Assembly: GCA_030532415.1 (NCBI GenBank)
Contig: JAUNLE010000002.1
Coordinates: forward strand, 1-38,657
From: Coriobacteriia bacterium
Lineage (GTDB): Bacteria; Actinomycetota; Coriobacteriia; Coriobacteriales; JAEZZM01
Direction of reading: 5' to 3'
DNA length: 38,657 bases
Part shown: piece after piece, positions 1-7,832 of the stretch
Layout: every line of letters starts with the position of its first letter
Position numbering within the stretch: the stretch's first letter is position 1
Program-made: the position numbers and the translations under genes
Notes under the pieces: model-generated
What the model saw: the letters and a program-made list of their open reading frames with translations, nothing else
Told to the model about the DNA's origin: nothing
Database searches by the model: none

Positions 1-602
1 CTCATTTTGTCAAATAATTTAATTCGATATAAGTAGAAGAGCGCAGCATGATAAAGAAAGCTTTCAGACCAAGCTGCAAGTAAATTTTTATCAATATACT
101 CTTCTTTAAGAATTTTATTTCTTTGCTGTAAAGTCTTTTCGAATTCTAATTTAATTTTTGAATAGTTTTTATGAAGTTGTATTCCAAAAACATCTAAACT
201 TTGTCTTCTTAAACCAGGTTGACCTTTAATGATTTGTAAATCATCTGGATAAAACAAAACACTGGGTAGAACTCCTCTAATTCCCCTGCTGTTAGTATTT
301 TTTCCATTTAATTTAAAAGTTTTTTTATCCTCTTCTATAAATAAATCTATTTCAATTGCCCTTAGTTCATTTTTAATTGACAAGCTTGCAGAACTTAATA
401 GCTCCACATCATGTAGTAAATTTTGAGCCTGCGGATTTCTAAAAGAAACACCGCTGGTAAGTAGTTGAATTGCTTCAATCGTGTTAGTTTTACCAATCGC
501 ATTAGGGCCTAACAAAATAGAAATATTGCTATCAAATTCAAAATACTTATGAGTAAAGTTCCTATAATTTTTTAGTTCGAGCGAATCTGCATACAGCTGC
601 AC
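1..602 (-). CDS. recF: RecF, DNA replication/repair ATPase (partial, 3' end outside window)
   Basis: An open frame runs leftward without a stop from a GTG at 602-600 to the window edge, about 200 codons. It begins MQLYADSLELKNYRNF and carries a Walker A motif, GPNAIGKTNT, near residue 32, as expected for the SMC-like ATPase RecF, which loads RecA at single-strand gaps. The later segment PSVLFYPDDLQIIKG matches the conserved RecF region around residue 110. The GTG start shares its G with the dnaN TAG stop, so the two genes are probably translationally coupled in the usual dnaA-dnaN-recF order. The Walker B and signature motifs lie outside the window. Identification is firm; the gene is cut only by the window. 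Confidence 0.93.
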   Translation of the reverse strand, partial: MQLYADSLELKNYRNFTHKYFEFDSNISILLGPNAIGKTNTIEAIQLLTSGVSFRNPQAQNLLHDVELLSSASLSIKNELRAIEIDLFIEEDKKTFKLNGKNTNSRGIRGVLPSVLFYPDDLQIIKGQPGLRRQSLDVFGIQLHKNYSKIKLEFEKTLQQRNKILKEEYIDKNLLAAWSESFLYHAALFYLYRIKLFDKM

Positions 603-1705
603 TAATTAATCCTTACAGGCATAACAAGGTAGAGGTAATTAATAGCACCATAGGATTTAAATATTCCTGGGCGAAGTGATGACTGTAGTTCTAAGTCAAG
701 CGATTCACTATCTTTGTAAGATAAGCCGTCTTGAACATAACTATAGTTGAAGGCAATATCCATGTTTTCACCTTCTATTTCAGCCGGAATAGATTCTTTT
801 GCTCCGCCTTGATCTGGTGTCTGTGCATAAAGCGTAAGCGTTTGGTTTTGAGCGTCGATTGAGAATTTAACAGGAGTAGCCTGACCTGCCATAACAGATA
901 CTCTATGCAGGGCATCTACTAAGTCATTGTTTGAAACACTTAATTTCGTTGCGCTTTCTTCTGGTATAAGTTGTTTGTAGTTAGGGAAATTACCTTCAAT
1001 CTTTCTTGCAATATACACCGTATTTTTGAAGGTGAAGACGATTTGATTAGACGTTTCACCTATTAATACATCCTCTTTTTCTCCCGCTAAAGAAAGTGCA
1101 TCATAAAAAACATTTGATGGAATAATTAATTCAAAATTACTCTCTAAGGAAGATGTTTCAACATTTGTATCTGCTATAGCAAGACGATATGAATCGGTTG
1201 CTACTAAACGAACGGTATTATTTTCGACTGTTAGCAAAATACCATTTAAAATTGCACGATTTTTATCAGTAGATGCAGCTTTTTTGACTTTGGATACCAT
1301 ATCCAACAAGAGTTGTGATGGCAATTGTACAGAAGTGTTTATTTCATAACTTGGAAATTCTTCAAAATCATCAGCCGACATCGTATTTAATTTAAAGTGA
1401 GCACGTTCACAATCTATTAAAAGTACGGTGTCTTCAAGGGTGAAAGTTATATTTGCATCAGGAAGAGACTTAATAATTTGAGCAAATACTTTACCAGGGA
1501 CTACACAGGCACCCTCTTCTTCAATAAGTGCTTGAATTTTATCTTGGATGGATATTTCTAAATCTGTTGATTGTAAAGTTAAATAAGGCTCTTTTGCAGA
1601 AAGGAGAATACCGGACAAAATAGGTAATCTTGAACTTGCAGCAATACCTTTCAAAGCAGTATTTACAGCAATGAGCAGAGTATCTTTGCTTACCGTAAAT
1701 TTCAT
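602..1705 (-). CDS. dnaN: DNA polymerase III subunit beta (sliding clamp)
   Basis: The product is the ring-shaped processivity clamp of the replicative polymerase. It starts MKFTVSKDTLLIAVNTALKG and ends YLYLVMPVRIN, the typical C-terminus of the family, and at about 367 residues is full length with three clamp domains. A TTG start six bases upstream (1711) is possible, but the sequence AAAGGA sits 8 bases before the ATG at 1705 and only about 3 before the TTG, so I prefer the ATG. It lies downstream of dnaA across a 235-base origin-like gap and overlaps recF by one base. Nothing is missing or broken. Confidence 0.97.
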   Translation of the reverse strand: MKFTVSKDTLLIAVNTALKGIAASSRLPILSGILLSAKEPYLTLQSTDLEISIQDKIQALIEEEGACVVPGKVFAQIIKSLPDANITFTLEDTVLLIDCERAHFKLNTMSADDFEEFPSYEINTSVQLPSQLLLDMVSKVKKAASTDKNRAILNGILLTVENNTVRLVATDSYRLAIADTNVETSSLESNFELIIPSNVFYDALSLAGEKEDVLIGETSNQIVFTFKNTVYIARKIEGNFPNYKQLIPEESATKLSVSNNDLVDALHRVSVMAGQATPVKFSIDAQNQTLTLYAQTPDQGGAKESIPAEIEGENMDIAFNYSYVQDGLSYKDSESLDLELQSSLRPGIFKSYGAINYLYLVMPVRIN

Positions 1706-1718
1706 CTTCAAAATCCTT

Positions 1719-1875
1719 TCTTAATATAAATAAATAATAATGATAATAAGCTTGGTGTAGATGTGTAAAAGTTTAAAATCTGCAGCTAAAGCTTGGTAAA
1801 ACCTTTAAAACTAAAAAGTTTAAAACATCATTGTTATACACACGTGACTTTTCAACCACTTTCCACTTTCCACCT
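1719..1875. other. Probable oriC part: DnaA boxes and AT-rich unwinding element between dnaA and dnaN
   Basis: The dnaA-dnaN gap (1706-1940) holds a perfect TTATNCACA DnaA box, TTATACACA at 1834-1842. It also holds a one-mismatch box, TTTTACACA (minus strand), at 1762-1770, and weaker TTTCCAC-type sites at 1860-1868 and 1867-1875. Next to the boxes, on the dnaN side, 1719-1749 is almost pure A+T and contains repeated TAA trinucleotides (1734-1749), resembling a DnaA-trio-bearing unwinding element. The dnaA-dnaN spacer is the usual oriC site in many actinobacteria and firmicutes. Placement of oriC here rather than at 4335-4911 is inference. Confidence 0.65.
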
Positions 1876-1940
1876 AAAACAGAGGGATATAAACAAAGAA
1901 TCCCAAATTTTCAACACAGTTTCCAACCAGTAAATATCAA

Positions 1941-2549
1941 CTAAGAACGCTCTCTAATTATTACTTTTAATTGTTCAATATCATCGTAAAATGTTCTATC
2001 TTCTTTCATTTTCTTTTCGATATTTCCAACCCCATTCATAATAGTAGTATGATCGCGGCCTCCAAATTTTTTTCCAATGGAAGCAAAAACTTCATCAGTT
2101 AGTTCACGAGATAAATACATAGCTATTTGTCTTGGGAAATTAATATTTTTTGTACGCTTTGAACCAATCATATCGTCATGTGACAAACCGTAACGTTTTT
2201 CTACCTCTCGCTGAATGGTTGCTATTTCAATTTTTTTACGCTGCGTGTCAAAAGCATCTTGAGCTAATTCAGTAATATCTTCGCGTGTTAGTTTATTACC
2301 GTTTCTATTTTTTGAGGTAGCAATAACCATTACCGATGTTAAAAATCCTTGTATTTCTCTGATGTTTGAGGATGAAAGTTCAGCAATATGTCTTAACATT
2401 TCATCCGAAATTTCAGCTTGATACCAAGATTCTGATTGAGAAGTTCTTTGATAGAAACTCTCTAGAATTGCGAGCTTCAATTCAAAACTAGGTGGTTGAA
2501 TATTCTGTGAGAGACCTGATTGAAATCGCGAAGTCATTCTTTCGTCCAT
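1941..2549 (-). CDS. dnaA: DnaA, C-terminal fragment (end of AAA+ domain plus DNA-binding domain IV)
   Basis: This frame continues DnaA in the same reading frame as the fragment at 2556-3473. It starts at the first ATG after an in-frame TAA (2558-2556), only two codons (Leu, Lys) later. It begins MDERMTSRFQSGLSQNIQPP, which is the DnaA box VII/arginine-finger segment followed by the lid. It ends with the domain IV DNA-binding signature GGRDHTTIMNGVGNIEKKM. It has no Walker A or B. Upstream of the ATG I see no convincing ribosome binding site, so expression would need stop readthrough or termination-reinitiation. The two pieces together give about 510 residues, a normal DnaA length. It is either a nonsense-mutated gene, a sequence error, or a genuinely split initiator. 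Confidence 0.9.
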   Translation of the reverse strand: MDERMTSRFQSGLSQNIQPPSFELKLAILESFYQRTSQSESWYQAEISDEMLRHIAELSSSNIREIQGFLTSVMVIATSKNRNGNKLTREDITELAQDAFDTQRKKIEIATIQREVEKRYGLSHDDMIGSKRTKNINFPRQIAMYLSRELTDEVFASIGKKFGGRDHTTIMNGVGNIEKKMKEDRTFYDDIEQLKVIIRERS

Positions 2550-2555
2550 CTTTAA

Positions 2556-3473
2556 TTATTTAGGAGATCTATCGGCCGATAAAACAATTTGTTTACCTTT
2601 AGAAATTAAAGATTCGAAAGTTGCAAAGAAATATTCCTGAGATTCATTCTTACCTTCAAAGAACTGAATATCATCAACCAGTAATACATCGACATTTCGG
2701 TAATGTTCCATGATAGGTTGACCAGTTTGTTTCTTTTTAGATTCAGCAATTTCACGGATATAGTCTTGTAAAAACTGTTCTGAAGTCACATATAAGGTTG
2801 TTTTTTCAGGATAAAATTCATTGATGTAGTTTTTTATTGCCATCAATAAATGGGTTTTACCAAGACCTGATTTTGAATATAAAAAGAAGGGATTAAACAT
2901 TCTACCTGGCATTTCTGCAACTTTTTGTGCAGATGCCATAGCAGCAGCATTTGAATCTCCAGCAATAAAGGTGTCGAAGGTTCTTGAATCTCTAATTATA
3001 TTTCTCTGACTTTTCCTTACTTGCATTTGAGGCGCCTGTTGTACAGGAGCTATCTCTTGGCTTGTACTTTCAGGTATTGAGTTTTGTATCCTAGCTGGAA
3101 TTTCTTCTTGCTTATTTTTCGCTGCATCAAGCGCGGGCGTTTCAGGCATTGCTGTCTGTATTTGATTAATTTGTTTTGTTTCTGCTTGATTATTGAGCTC
3201 TTTATTCAGTTCTTTGTATATTTCGGGATTAAATTGAGCGGTAAATGAAAAATCTTCTAAGGTAATGTCTTGCAAGCATTCTTCAATTTGTTTTTTGTAG
3301 TCTCTCATCACTACGTCAGCAGGCCATTGCAATTGAGATACACAAATTAAAGTTAAGTCCATGATTTTATAAGGCACGAGCTTTTCAAGCCACGCTAACA
3401 TTTTTACATCTTGATATTTTTGTCGGACTAATTCCAAAACATCCGACCATATTAAATGCGCACTGTTATCCAT
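2556..3473 (-). CDS. dnaA: DnaA, N-terminal fragment (domains I-III up to sensor 1), ends at an in-frame TAA
   Basis: This is the N-terminal 305 residues of the replication initiator. Domain I covers about residues 1-85, followed by a Gln/Pro/Glu-rich linker to about 160. The AAA+ domain then carries Walker A (SGLGKTHLL near residue 203), Walker B (DVLLVDDIQFF) and the sensor 1 strand KQIVLSADRSPK. There it stops at TAA, whereas the family continues straight into DERxxSRF, which is present in frame three codons further on. One G-to-T change (GAA to TAA) would explain the break, since many DnaA proteins have a charged residue here. The ATG at 3473 has AGG close upstream and lies 3 bases after the stop of the GHKL ATPase gene, implying an operon. 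Confidence 0.93.
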   Translation of the reverse strand: MDNSAHLIWSDVLELVRQKYQDVKMLAWLEKLVPYKIMDLTLICVSQLQWPADVVMRDYKKQIEECLQDITLEDFSFTAQFNPEIYKELNKELNNQAETKQINQIQTAMPETPALDAAKNKQEEIPARIQNSIPESTSQEIAPVQQAPQMQVRKSQRNIIRDSRTFDTFIAGDSNAAAMASAQKVAEMPGRMFNPFFLYSKSGLGKTHLLMAIKNYINEFYPEKTTLYVTSEQFLQDYIREIAESKKKQTGQPIMEHYRNVDVLLVDDIQFFEGKNESQEYFFATFESLISKGKQIVLSADRSPK

Positions 3474-3476
3474 TAC

Positions 3477-4334
3477 CTATTTTCCGTTCAAATTTTTACG
3501 ATGTACTTCTTTTAAATAAATAATCCCTTGTTGAGTTATAGTTCGTTTTTTATCACCATCTTTTTGGGCAAGAAGATATCCTTTATCCTCTAAACTCTTG
3601 AGTTGACGATAGGCTGTTGATACAGGGATATCTAAATAACTATTTAAATCAGTGGGTCCAACTGAGCTTAAGTCGGCTGATAATTCTAAAATTTGAATCT
3701 CTTTTGAGGTAAGTACTGGATATTTAGGTTCATTATCTTCGACCTCGTGTCTACCATTAACAGTTCCAAAGCCAGGAGCTTCAAACGCAGTAATTGTTAT
3801 AACAGTGCCTCGCTTAATATTATTTTCAATATAAAGTGTTCCACCAGTTTGTTCGAGATACTGCTTTACTATAGGTAAACCGGAGCCTACACCTCGAATA
3901 TATTTCTTCATAGGCTCAGTAGCAGAAGTAATACCTACTTTTTGTGCAAGAGAAATATCAACAATACCAGGTCCTTGATCGGTAAAACGGATTTTATTTC
4001 CCTTTTCCATTATTGAGATTGTAGGTTCTATAAAGGACGCGTGAATAAAATTTTCAACGAGTTCTCTAATCACCATAAATGAGAAAGAACCACCTTGTTC
4101 CTCAATAATCTTATAAGTTTGTATTTCGATTTCATCAAGATACGCAGCGGTTTCTTTAGCTTCTATAATAATTACGCGTGGAGTGGATAACAGATCATCA
4201 TATACAGCTATACGACATGGATATTTTACAATTGAGTAATCTATATCATTATCAATATGGTCTAAATCTTCTTCATGTAAGGTATTAGACTTTTTATCAA
4301 CAAGATTATTACTATCTTGAAAATAGTTTTTCAT
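3477..4334 (-). CDS. GHKL-type ATP-binding protein with C-terminal winged helix-turn-helix
   Basis: The 285-residue protein has a HATPase_c fold with an N box (IRELVENFIHASF, about residues 89-101), a G1 box (FTDQGPGI) and a G2 box (RGVGSGLPIVKQYLEQTGG). It has no phospho-acceptor histidine domain, sensor or membrane segment. In that it resembles SpoIIAB/RsbW-type anti-sigma kinases more than a sensor kinase. The C-terminal 75 or so residues (LTSKEIQILELSADL...STAYRQLKSLEDKGYLL) look like a MarR/ArsR-type winged helix. GGAGG lies 9 bases before the ATG at 4334. It is the first gene of the leftward origin operon and ends 3 bases before dnaA, so a role in controlling dnaA or the origin is plausible but inferred. 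I cannot give it a known gene name. Confidence 0.8.
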   Translation of the reverse strand: MKNYFQDSNNLVDKKSNTLHEEDLDHIDNDIDYSIVKYPCRIAVYDDLLSTPRVIIIEAKETAAYLDEIEIQTYKIIEEQGGSFSFMVIRELVENFIHASFIEPTISIMEKGNKIRFTDQGPGIVDISLAQKVGITSATEPMKKYIRGVGSGLPIVKQYLEQTGGTLYIENNIKRGTVITITAFEAPGFGTVNGRHEVEDNEPKYPVLTSKEIQILELSADLSSVGPTDLNSYLDIPVSTAYRQLKSLEDKGYLLAQKDGDKKRTITQQGIIYLKEVHRKNLNGK

Positions 4335-4374
4335 ACCTGTTTTCCTCCCCTCTTTTTAATTTTTCATCAAAAAC

Positions 4375-4403
4375 ACTATCAACATACTATGTGGAAAACT
4401 CAA
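4375..4403 (-). promoter_or_regulatory. Candidate promoter of the GHKL-dnaA operon with an overlapping DnaA-box-like site
   Basis: On the minus strand TTGAGT (4403-4398) and GATAGT (4380-4375) are spaced by 17 bases, about 40 bases before the GHKL gene start. The spacer contains TTTTCCACA (4398-4390), a relaxed DnaA box, which would fit autoregulation of dnaA. The -10 is a weak match, so this is tentative. Confidence 0.4.
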
Positions 4404-4831
4404 ATCAATAAAAGATAAGCTCAGGAACGAATAAGCCCAGCTTATTTCATATTTTTCCATTATGAAAACCATGCTTATACAGAGCTTTTCCAAGTTATTA
4501 ACAAAGTTTTCCATCTTTGTGGAAAAAGATGTAGAAAAATGAGTAAAAATTGGAAAAAGCCAGTAAAATTTTTCTCTCAAAATGGAAAAGAGATGAAAAA
4601 TATTAAAAAGTTGAAAACTCATTATTTCATAAATATGAATATCTGCTTATATTTATGCATTATTAAAAAGCTTTCCAGTACTTTTAAATATTTTTATTGA
4701 TTTATCAAGTTTCTCATCTAGTGTGTACTGAATTCTATCATTAAAATTGTGGAAATCTTCTCACTCTATGGATAATTTTAAAATTTCTTAGTTCACAAGC
4801 CGTTATTCATGTACTATTAGAACAATGTTTA

Positions 4832-4861
4832 TTGACTAAAATGCAAGATAAAAGATATAAT
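4832..4861 (+). promoter_or_regulatory. Promoter of the rpmH-rnpA operon
   Basis: TTGACT (4832-4837) and a perfect TATAAT (4856-4861) are separated by 18 bases, about 50 bases upstream of the rpmH ATG. A DnaA-box-like TTATCTACA (4870-4878) lies immediately downstream, near the expected transcription start, which could tie expression to DnaA. Confidence 0.75.
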
Positions 4862-4911
4862 TCGTAAGCTTATCTACATATGCATTAGTTTTTTTGGAGG
4901 AAAGCAAGACA

Positions 4912-5055
4912 ATGAAACGTACTTATCAGCCTAATAAGCGCAAAAGAGCTAAAACTCATGGCTTTCGCGCTCGTATGGCAACTGCAGGCGGACGCAAAGT
5001 GTTAGCAGCACGTCGTGCTAAAGGCCGCAAGAGATTAACGGTTTCTGATAACTAA
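4912..5055 (+). CDS. rpmH: Ribosomal protein bL34
   Basis: A 47-codon gene, below usual ORF length cut-offs, encodes [20 protein letters not shown] and continues with the basic [17 protein letters not shown] tail, diagnostic of 50S protein L34. GGAGG (4897-4900 and neighbours) precedes the ATG. It is the first gene of the rightward origin operon, with rnpA starting 6 bases after its stop, the near-universal bacterial order. The very basic composition is normal for the family. Confidence 0.98.
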   Translation: MKRTYQPNKRKRAKTHGFRARMATAGGRKVLAARRAKGRKRLTVSDN

Positions 5056-5061
5056 TAATTT

Positions 5062-5406
5062 ATGTATGTTATTAAATCTAAGCAAGAGATTGAAAGCATA
5101 TTTAAAAATGGACGCTGGTATAACCATCCGTTTATAAATGTTTTAGTAAACCAATCAGATACACAACGCGATCCTTTGGGTCGCGTTGCTTTTATTGCAG
5201 GTAAAAAAACAGGGATGGCCTATCAACGAAATCGTTCAAAAAGAATGTTGAGGCAAGCTGCATTTGAAACAGGTTTACCTATACCTGGTTATGACATAAT
5301 ACTTGTAGCTACTCCTAAAACGAAAGAAGTTAGTTTAGAAAAGTTACATGAAGCCTTGGAAAAAGTACTGCTGAGAGCGCATATTAAAAATGAAAAGCAT
5401 CGTTAA
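5062..5406 (+). CDS. rnpA: Ribonuclease P protein component
   Basis: The product is the 114-residue protein cofactor that helps the RNase P RNA bind and cleave the 5' leader of precursor tRNAs. It has the signature [11 protein letters not shown] (about residues 57-67), the RNR motif of the RNA-binding helix, preceded by the beta-sheet core [18 protein letters not shown]. Length is normal. It follows rpmH by 6 bases and its 3' end overlaps yidD by 17 bases. An 8-bp inverted repeat (5164-5171 with 5181-5188) lies inside the gene and is listed as an observation. Confidence 0.96.
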   Translation: MYVIKSKQEIESIFKNGRWYNHPFINVLVNQSDTQRDPLGRVAFIAGKKTGMAYQRNRSKRMLRQAAFETGLPIPGYDIILVATPKTKEVSLEKLHEALEKVLLRAHIKNEKHR

Positions 5407-5632
5407 TAAGCTTTTATGGCCACTTAAAAAAAGCTTTGTCTTATTAATACGGTTTTATCAGATTTTTATTTCTCCCCTTTTACCACCTTCATGTATTTAT
5501 ACACCTACCTGTTCTCAATATGCGATTCAGGCTATTGAGAAGTATGGACCTTTTAAGGGATTGTACTTAGCTATTAAGCGTATCTTACGCTGTCATCCTT
5601 TTCATAAAGGCGGCTACGATCCAGTTCCTTAA
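5390..5632 (+). CDS. yidD: YidD, membrane protein insertion efficiency factor
   Basis: A small 80-residue protein carries the family hallmark of closely spaced cysteines and prolines: [26 protein letters not shown], followed by [13 protein letters not shown] at the C-terminus (quoted in pieces; family DUF37). It associates with the inner face of the membrane and assists YidC-dependent insertion. The start overlaps the end of rnpA, and yidC starts 24 bases after its stop. This fits the conserved rpmH-rnpA-yidD-yidC block. Length is normal. Confidence 0.95.
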   Translation: MKSIVNKLLWPLKKSFVLLIRFYQIFISPLLPPSCIYTPTCSQYAIQAIEKYGPFKGLYLAIKRILRCHPFHKGGYDPVP

Positions 5633-5656
5633 TTTACGTGTTAGCCTGGAGGCTTT

Positions 5657-6403
5657 ATGTGGAATTGGTTTTTAGATTTTATATACTCGATACTTCAGTT
5701 CTTTGTGGGCTTGGTGAGTGACTGGGGAATTGCAATCGTAATAGTTACGGTTATACTGCGTCTATTTATGATGCCACTTACCCTTAAACAACAAAAATCT
5801 ATGGCACAAATGCAGAAATTATCTCCGAAGCTCAAAGCGCTTCAAGAACGTTATAAAGACGATCCTCAGCGTTTAAACGAAGAGATGATGAAGTTTTACT
5901 CTGAAAACAAATTCAATCCTATTGGTGGATGTTTACCGATTCTTATACAGATGCCGGTCTTTATTGCTTTATTCCAGGTGTTACGTACAAGAGTTCCTGG
6001 TGACGCAAGCTTTATGCAAATCCTCCCTTGGCTTACTCAGTCTCCAAGTGCAATATTTACTTCACAGCCATTACTTACTTTCATACCTTATTTAATATTT
6101 GTAATCTTATTTGGTTCTTTGACTTTAATTCCTATGTTGATTCAGCCAAACTCAGATAAAAATATGAAGTATATGGCTATTGCGATGAGTTTAATGATGC
6201 TCTGGTTTGGTTGGGTATCACCAGCAGGTGTTTTATTGTTCTGGGTTATTTCTTCAGGCTGGGGTGTTATCCAACAGCTAACCATTAATAAGAAAATGAA
6301 ACTTGAAACAGAAGCAGAGCTCGAAGCACAAAAGGCTTTTGAACCTGTCGAGGTGGATGTAGTACGTAGAGTTAAGAAAAACCGTCCACGTAAAAAGAAT
6401 TAG
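5657..6403 (+). CDS. yidC: YidC/Oxa1 family membrane protein insertase
   Basis: The 248-residue protein is the short form without the large periplasmic domain of Gram-negative YidC. The first membrane segments hold the hydrophilic-groove arginine (VTVILRLFMMPLTLKQQKS). These are followed by a charged cytoplasmic hairpin (about residues 55-90), then FNPIGGCLPILIQMPVFIALFQVL and three further hydrophobic segments, and a basic tail ending RRVKKNRPRKKN that could contact the ribosome. There is no Cys-lipobox at the N-terminus. It inserts membrane proteins alone or with SecYEG. It lies between yidD and jag, as expected. Confidence 0.95.
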   Translation: MWNWFLDFIYSILQFFVGLVSDWGIAIVIVTVILRLFMMPLTLKQQKSMAQMQKLSPKLKALQERYKDDPQRLNEEMMKFYSENKFNPIGGCLPILIQMPVFIALFQVLRTRVPGDASFMQILPWLTQSPSAIFTSQPLLTFIPYLIFVILFGSLTLIPMLIQPNSDKNMKYMAIAMSLMMLWFGWVSPAGVLLFWVISSGWGVIQQLTINKKMKLETEAELEAQKAFEPVEVDVVRRVKKNRPRKKN

Positions 6404-6419
6404 TATCTGAGGCGAAGAT

Positions 6420-7031
6420 ATGTTAGATCAAAATGAATTAAATACGTCTGAATCAGAGGATATACAAGCAGAACCAAATTCAGACCTTGAATTAAAAGAA
6501 GATTATTCCGATTCTATTAATCCTGAGTTAACTAGAAAATTAAAGGCGGGAGAAGAGCTTAGTGATAAAGATATCGACTTTATCGCAGATATCAGCGTTA
6601 ACGTTATCAGAGACATTTTAAGCTTTTTTGATGCGGAAGACTCCCCTATTGACGAATATGAGGGTGATGAGGGAGAGCTTATTTTCGATGTTATTAACTC
6701 AGAACTTGCGGTCTTGATTGGTAAACACGGAAAAACACTCGATGCTATTCAACTACTTGCTACTTCTATTATCTATAATAAGATAAATTATCGATTCCCT
6801 ATCGTTATTGATATAGAATCTTATAAAAATAGACGAAAGCAGAAACTAATAGAATTAGCAATTAATTCAGCGCATAAGGCGATAAATCAAAATAGAAGCG
6901 TAAGATTATACCCTATGAATGCTTATGAACGTCGTATTGTTCATGTTGCGCTCAGAGACAATGTAAACGTAAAAACTTATTCTGAAGGTGAAGATCCTCA
7001 AAGACGCATAGTTATACAGCCCGCTGACTAG
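6420..7031 (+). CDS. jag: Jag/KhpB family RNA-binding protein (KH and R3H domains)
   Basis: The 203-residue protein starts with an acidic stretch, then a Jag-N-like segment around residues 45-75. A KH domain follows (ELAVLIGKHGKTLDAIQLL, about 97-115, GKHG being the GxxG loop). A C-terminal R3H domain ends with AYERRIVHVALRDNVNVKT and a RRIVIQP tail. Jag/KhpB binds RNA with KhpA and influences cell division and elongation in Gram-positive bacteria. It sits between yidC and rsmG in a conserved order. The N-terminal Jag_N domain appears short or divergent. Confidence 0.93.
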   Translation: MLDQNELNTSESEDIQAEPNSDLELKEDYSDSINPELTRKLKAGEELSDKDIDFIADISVNVIRDILSFFDAEDSPIDEYEGDEGELIFDVINSELAVLIGKHGKTLDAIQLLATSIIYNKINYRFPIVIDIESYKNRRKQKLIELAINSAHKAINQNRSVRLYPMNAYERRIVHVALRDNVNVKTYSEGEDPQRRIVIQPAD

Positions 7032-7051
7032 AATTCTTGAGCTGGTGAATT

Positions 7052-7795
7052 ATGTCAGATGCTAACGTTTTTCAAATTCTATCTGAAAAAGAGCAAATCC
7101 TTTTAAAAGAGGCATTGCTCTTTTTTAATATTGAAATTTCTGACGAACAAACTTTTGAATTACTGCATTATCTTGATTTGCTCTTAGTAAAGAATCAAAC
7201 TCTGAATTTAACGGCTATTAAAGACCCAAAAGATGCTGTTATTCTGCATCTTGTTGACTCGCTTCTATTTATAAAAATGTTGCCACTCAATTTAAATGGC
7301 TCCCTCCTAGATATGGGCAGTGGGGGTGGCCTTCCTGGAATTCCCCTAGCTATTGTCTCCAATCTTAGTATTAATCTTCTTGATTCAGTTGCAAAGAAGA
7401 CAAGGGCTCAAGAAGAATTTATTAATGCATTACAATTAACTAAGGCTAGAGCATTCAATAACCGCATTGAACTTTTTTCTAAAGAGAATAAATACAAGTA
7501 TGACTATGTGACAGCCAGAGCTCTTGCGCCTTTGAATGTTCTTATTGAGTACGCTTCTCCCCTCTTACCTGTTGGGGGCTCTCTTATTGTTTCAAAATCA
7601 ATTCAAATCAAAGAAGAGTTAAGAGAAGCTGAAAAAGCTCTCAAACTATGTGGATTTAAACTACATTCATCTGAATCTTTCAATCTTCCTTATGATTATG
7701 GTTACAGAGAACTGTTACTATTTAAGAAAGTAAAATTAGAAACTATTGCTTTACCTAGGTCTAACGGTAAAGCAAAAAATCAGCCATTAACTTAG
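7052..7795 (+). CDS. rsmG: 16S rRNA (guanine527-N7)-methyltransferase RsmG
   Basis: The enzyme uses S-adenosylmethionine to methylate N7 of G527 in the 530 loop of 16S rRNA. The SAM-binding motif is LLDMGSGGGLPGIPLAI (about residues 85-101), and the acidic motif II is NLLDSVAKKTR. Later conserved pieces are YDYVTARALAPL and GGSLIVSKS. At 247 residues it is slightly longer than usual, with a C-terminal tail after RELLLFKKV. It ends one base before an extended parS palindrome and 37 bases before parA. Confidence 0.95.
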   Translation: MSDANVFQILSEKEQILLKEALLFFNIEISDEQTFELLHYLDLLLVKNQTLNLTAIKDPKDAVILHLVDSLLFIKMLPLNLNGSLLDMGSGGGLPGIPLAIVSNLSINLLDSVAKKTRAQEEFINALQLTKARAFNNRIELFSKENKYKYDYVTARALAPLNVLIEYASPLLPVGGSLIVSKSIQIKEELREAEKALKLCGFKLHSSESFNLPYDYGYRELLLFKKVKLETIALPRSNGKAKNQPLT

Positions 7796-7814
7796 ATGTT
7801 TCACGTGAAACATC
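7795..7814. promoter_or_regulatory. parS centromere site (perfect palindrome)
   Basis: The sequence at 7797-7812 is TGTTTCACGTGAAACA, identical to the canonical chromosomal parS 16-mer bound by ParB. The palindrome extends to 20 bases (GAT on the left, ATC on the right). It lies between rsmG and parA, close to the origin, as in many bacteria. ParB loads here, spreads and forms the partition complex for origin segregation. Confidence 0.96.
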
Positions 7815-7832
7815 TTAATCTTTGGAGGAACC

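Larger units (their letters stand above)
4335..4911. other. 576-base AT-rich intergenic region with DnaA-box-like sites (second oriC part or divergent promoter region)
   Basis: No convincing gene is present between the leftward GHKL-dnaA operon and rightward rpmH. The region is very A+T rich and has several relaxed DnaA-box matches: TGTGGAAAA at 4390-4398 and 4519-4527, a TTGTGGAAA near 4747-4755, TATGGATAA at 4768-4776 and TTATCTACA at 4870-4878. None is a perfect TTATNCACA. Together with the 1706-1940 cluster this could form a bipartite origin, as in Bacillus subtilis where boxes flank dnaA. An 88-codon frame on the minus strand here is low-complexity and I do not accept it as a gene. Confidence 0.55.

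Noticed and set aside
1941-3473. TAA reassigned to an amino acid
   Set aside because: Many genes in the window end at TAA at their expected length (for example rpmH, parB and ddl), so general reassignment does not hold.
4356-4622. 88-codon ORF on the minus strand within the 4335-4911 region
   Set aside because: It is built from AT-rich, Phe/Ser/Leu-heavy low-complexity DNA over DnaA-box-like sites, has no ribosome site or family resemblance, and overlaps the dnaA-operon promoter region.
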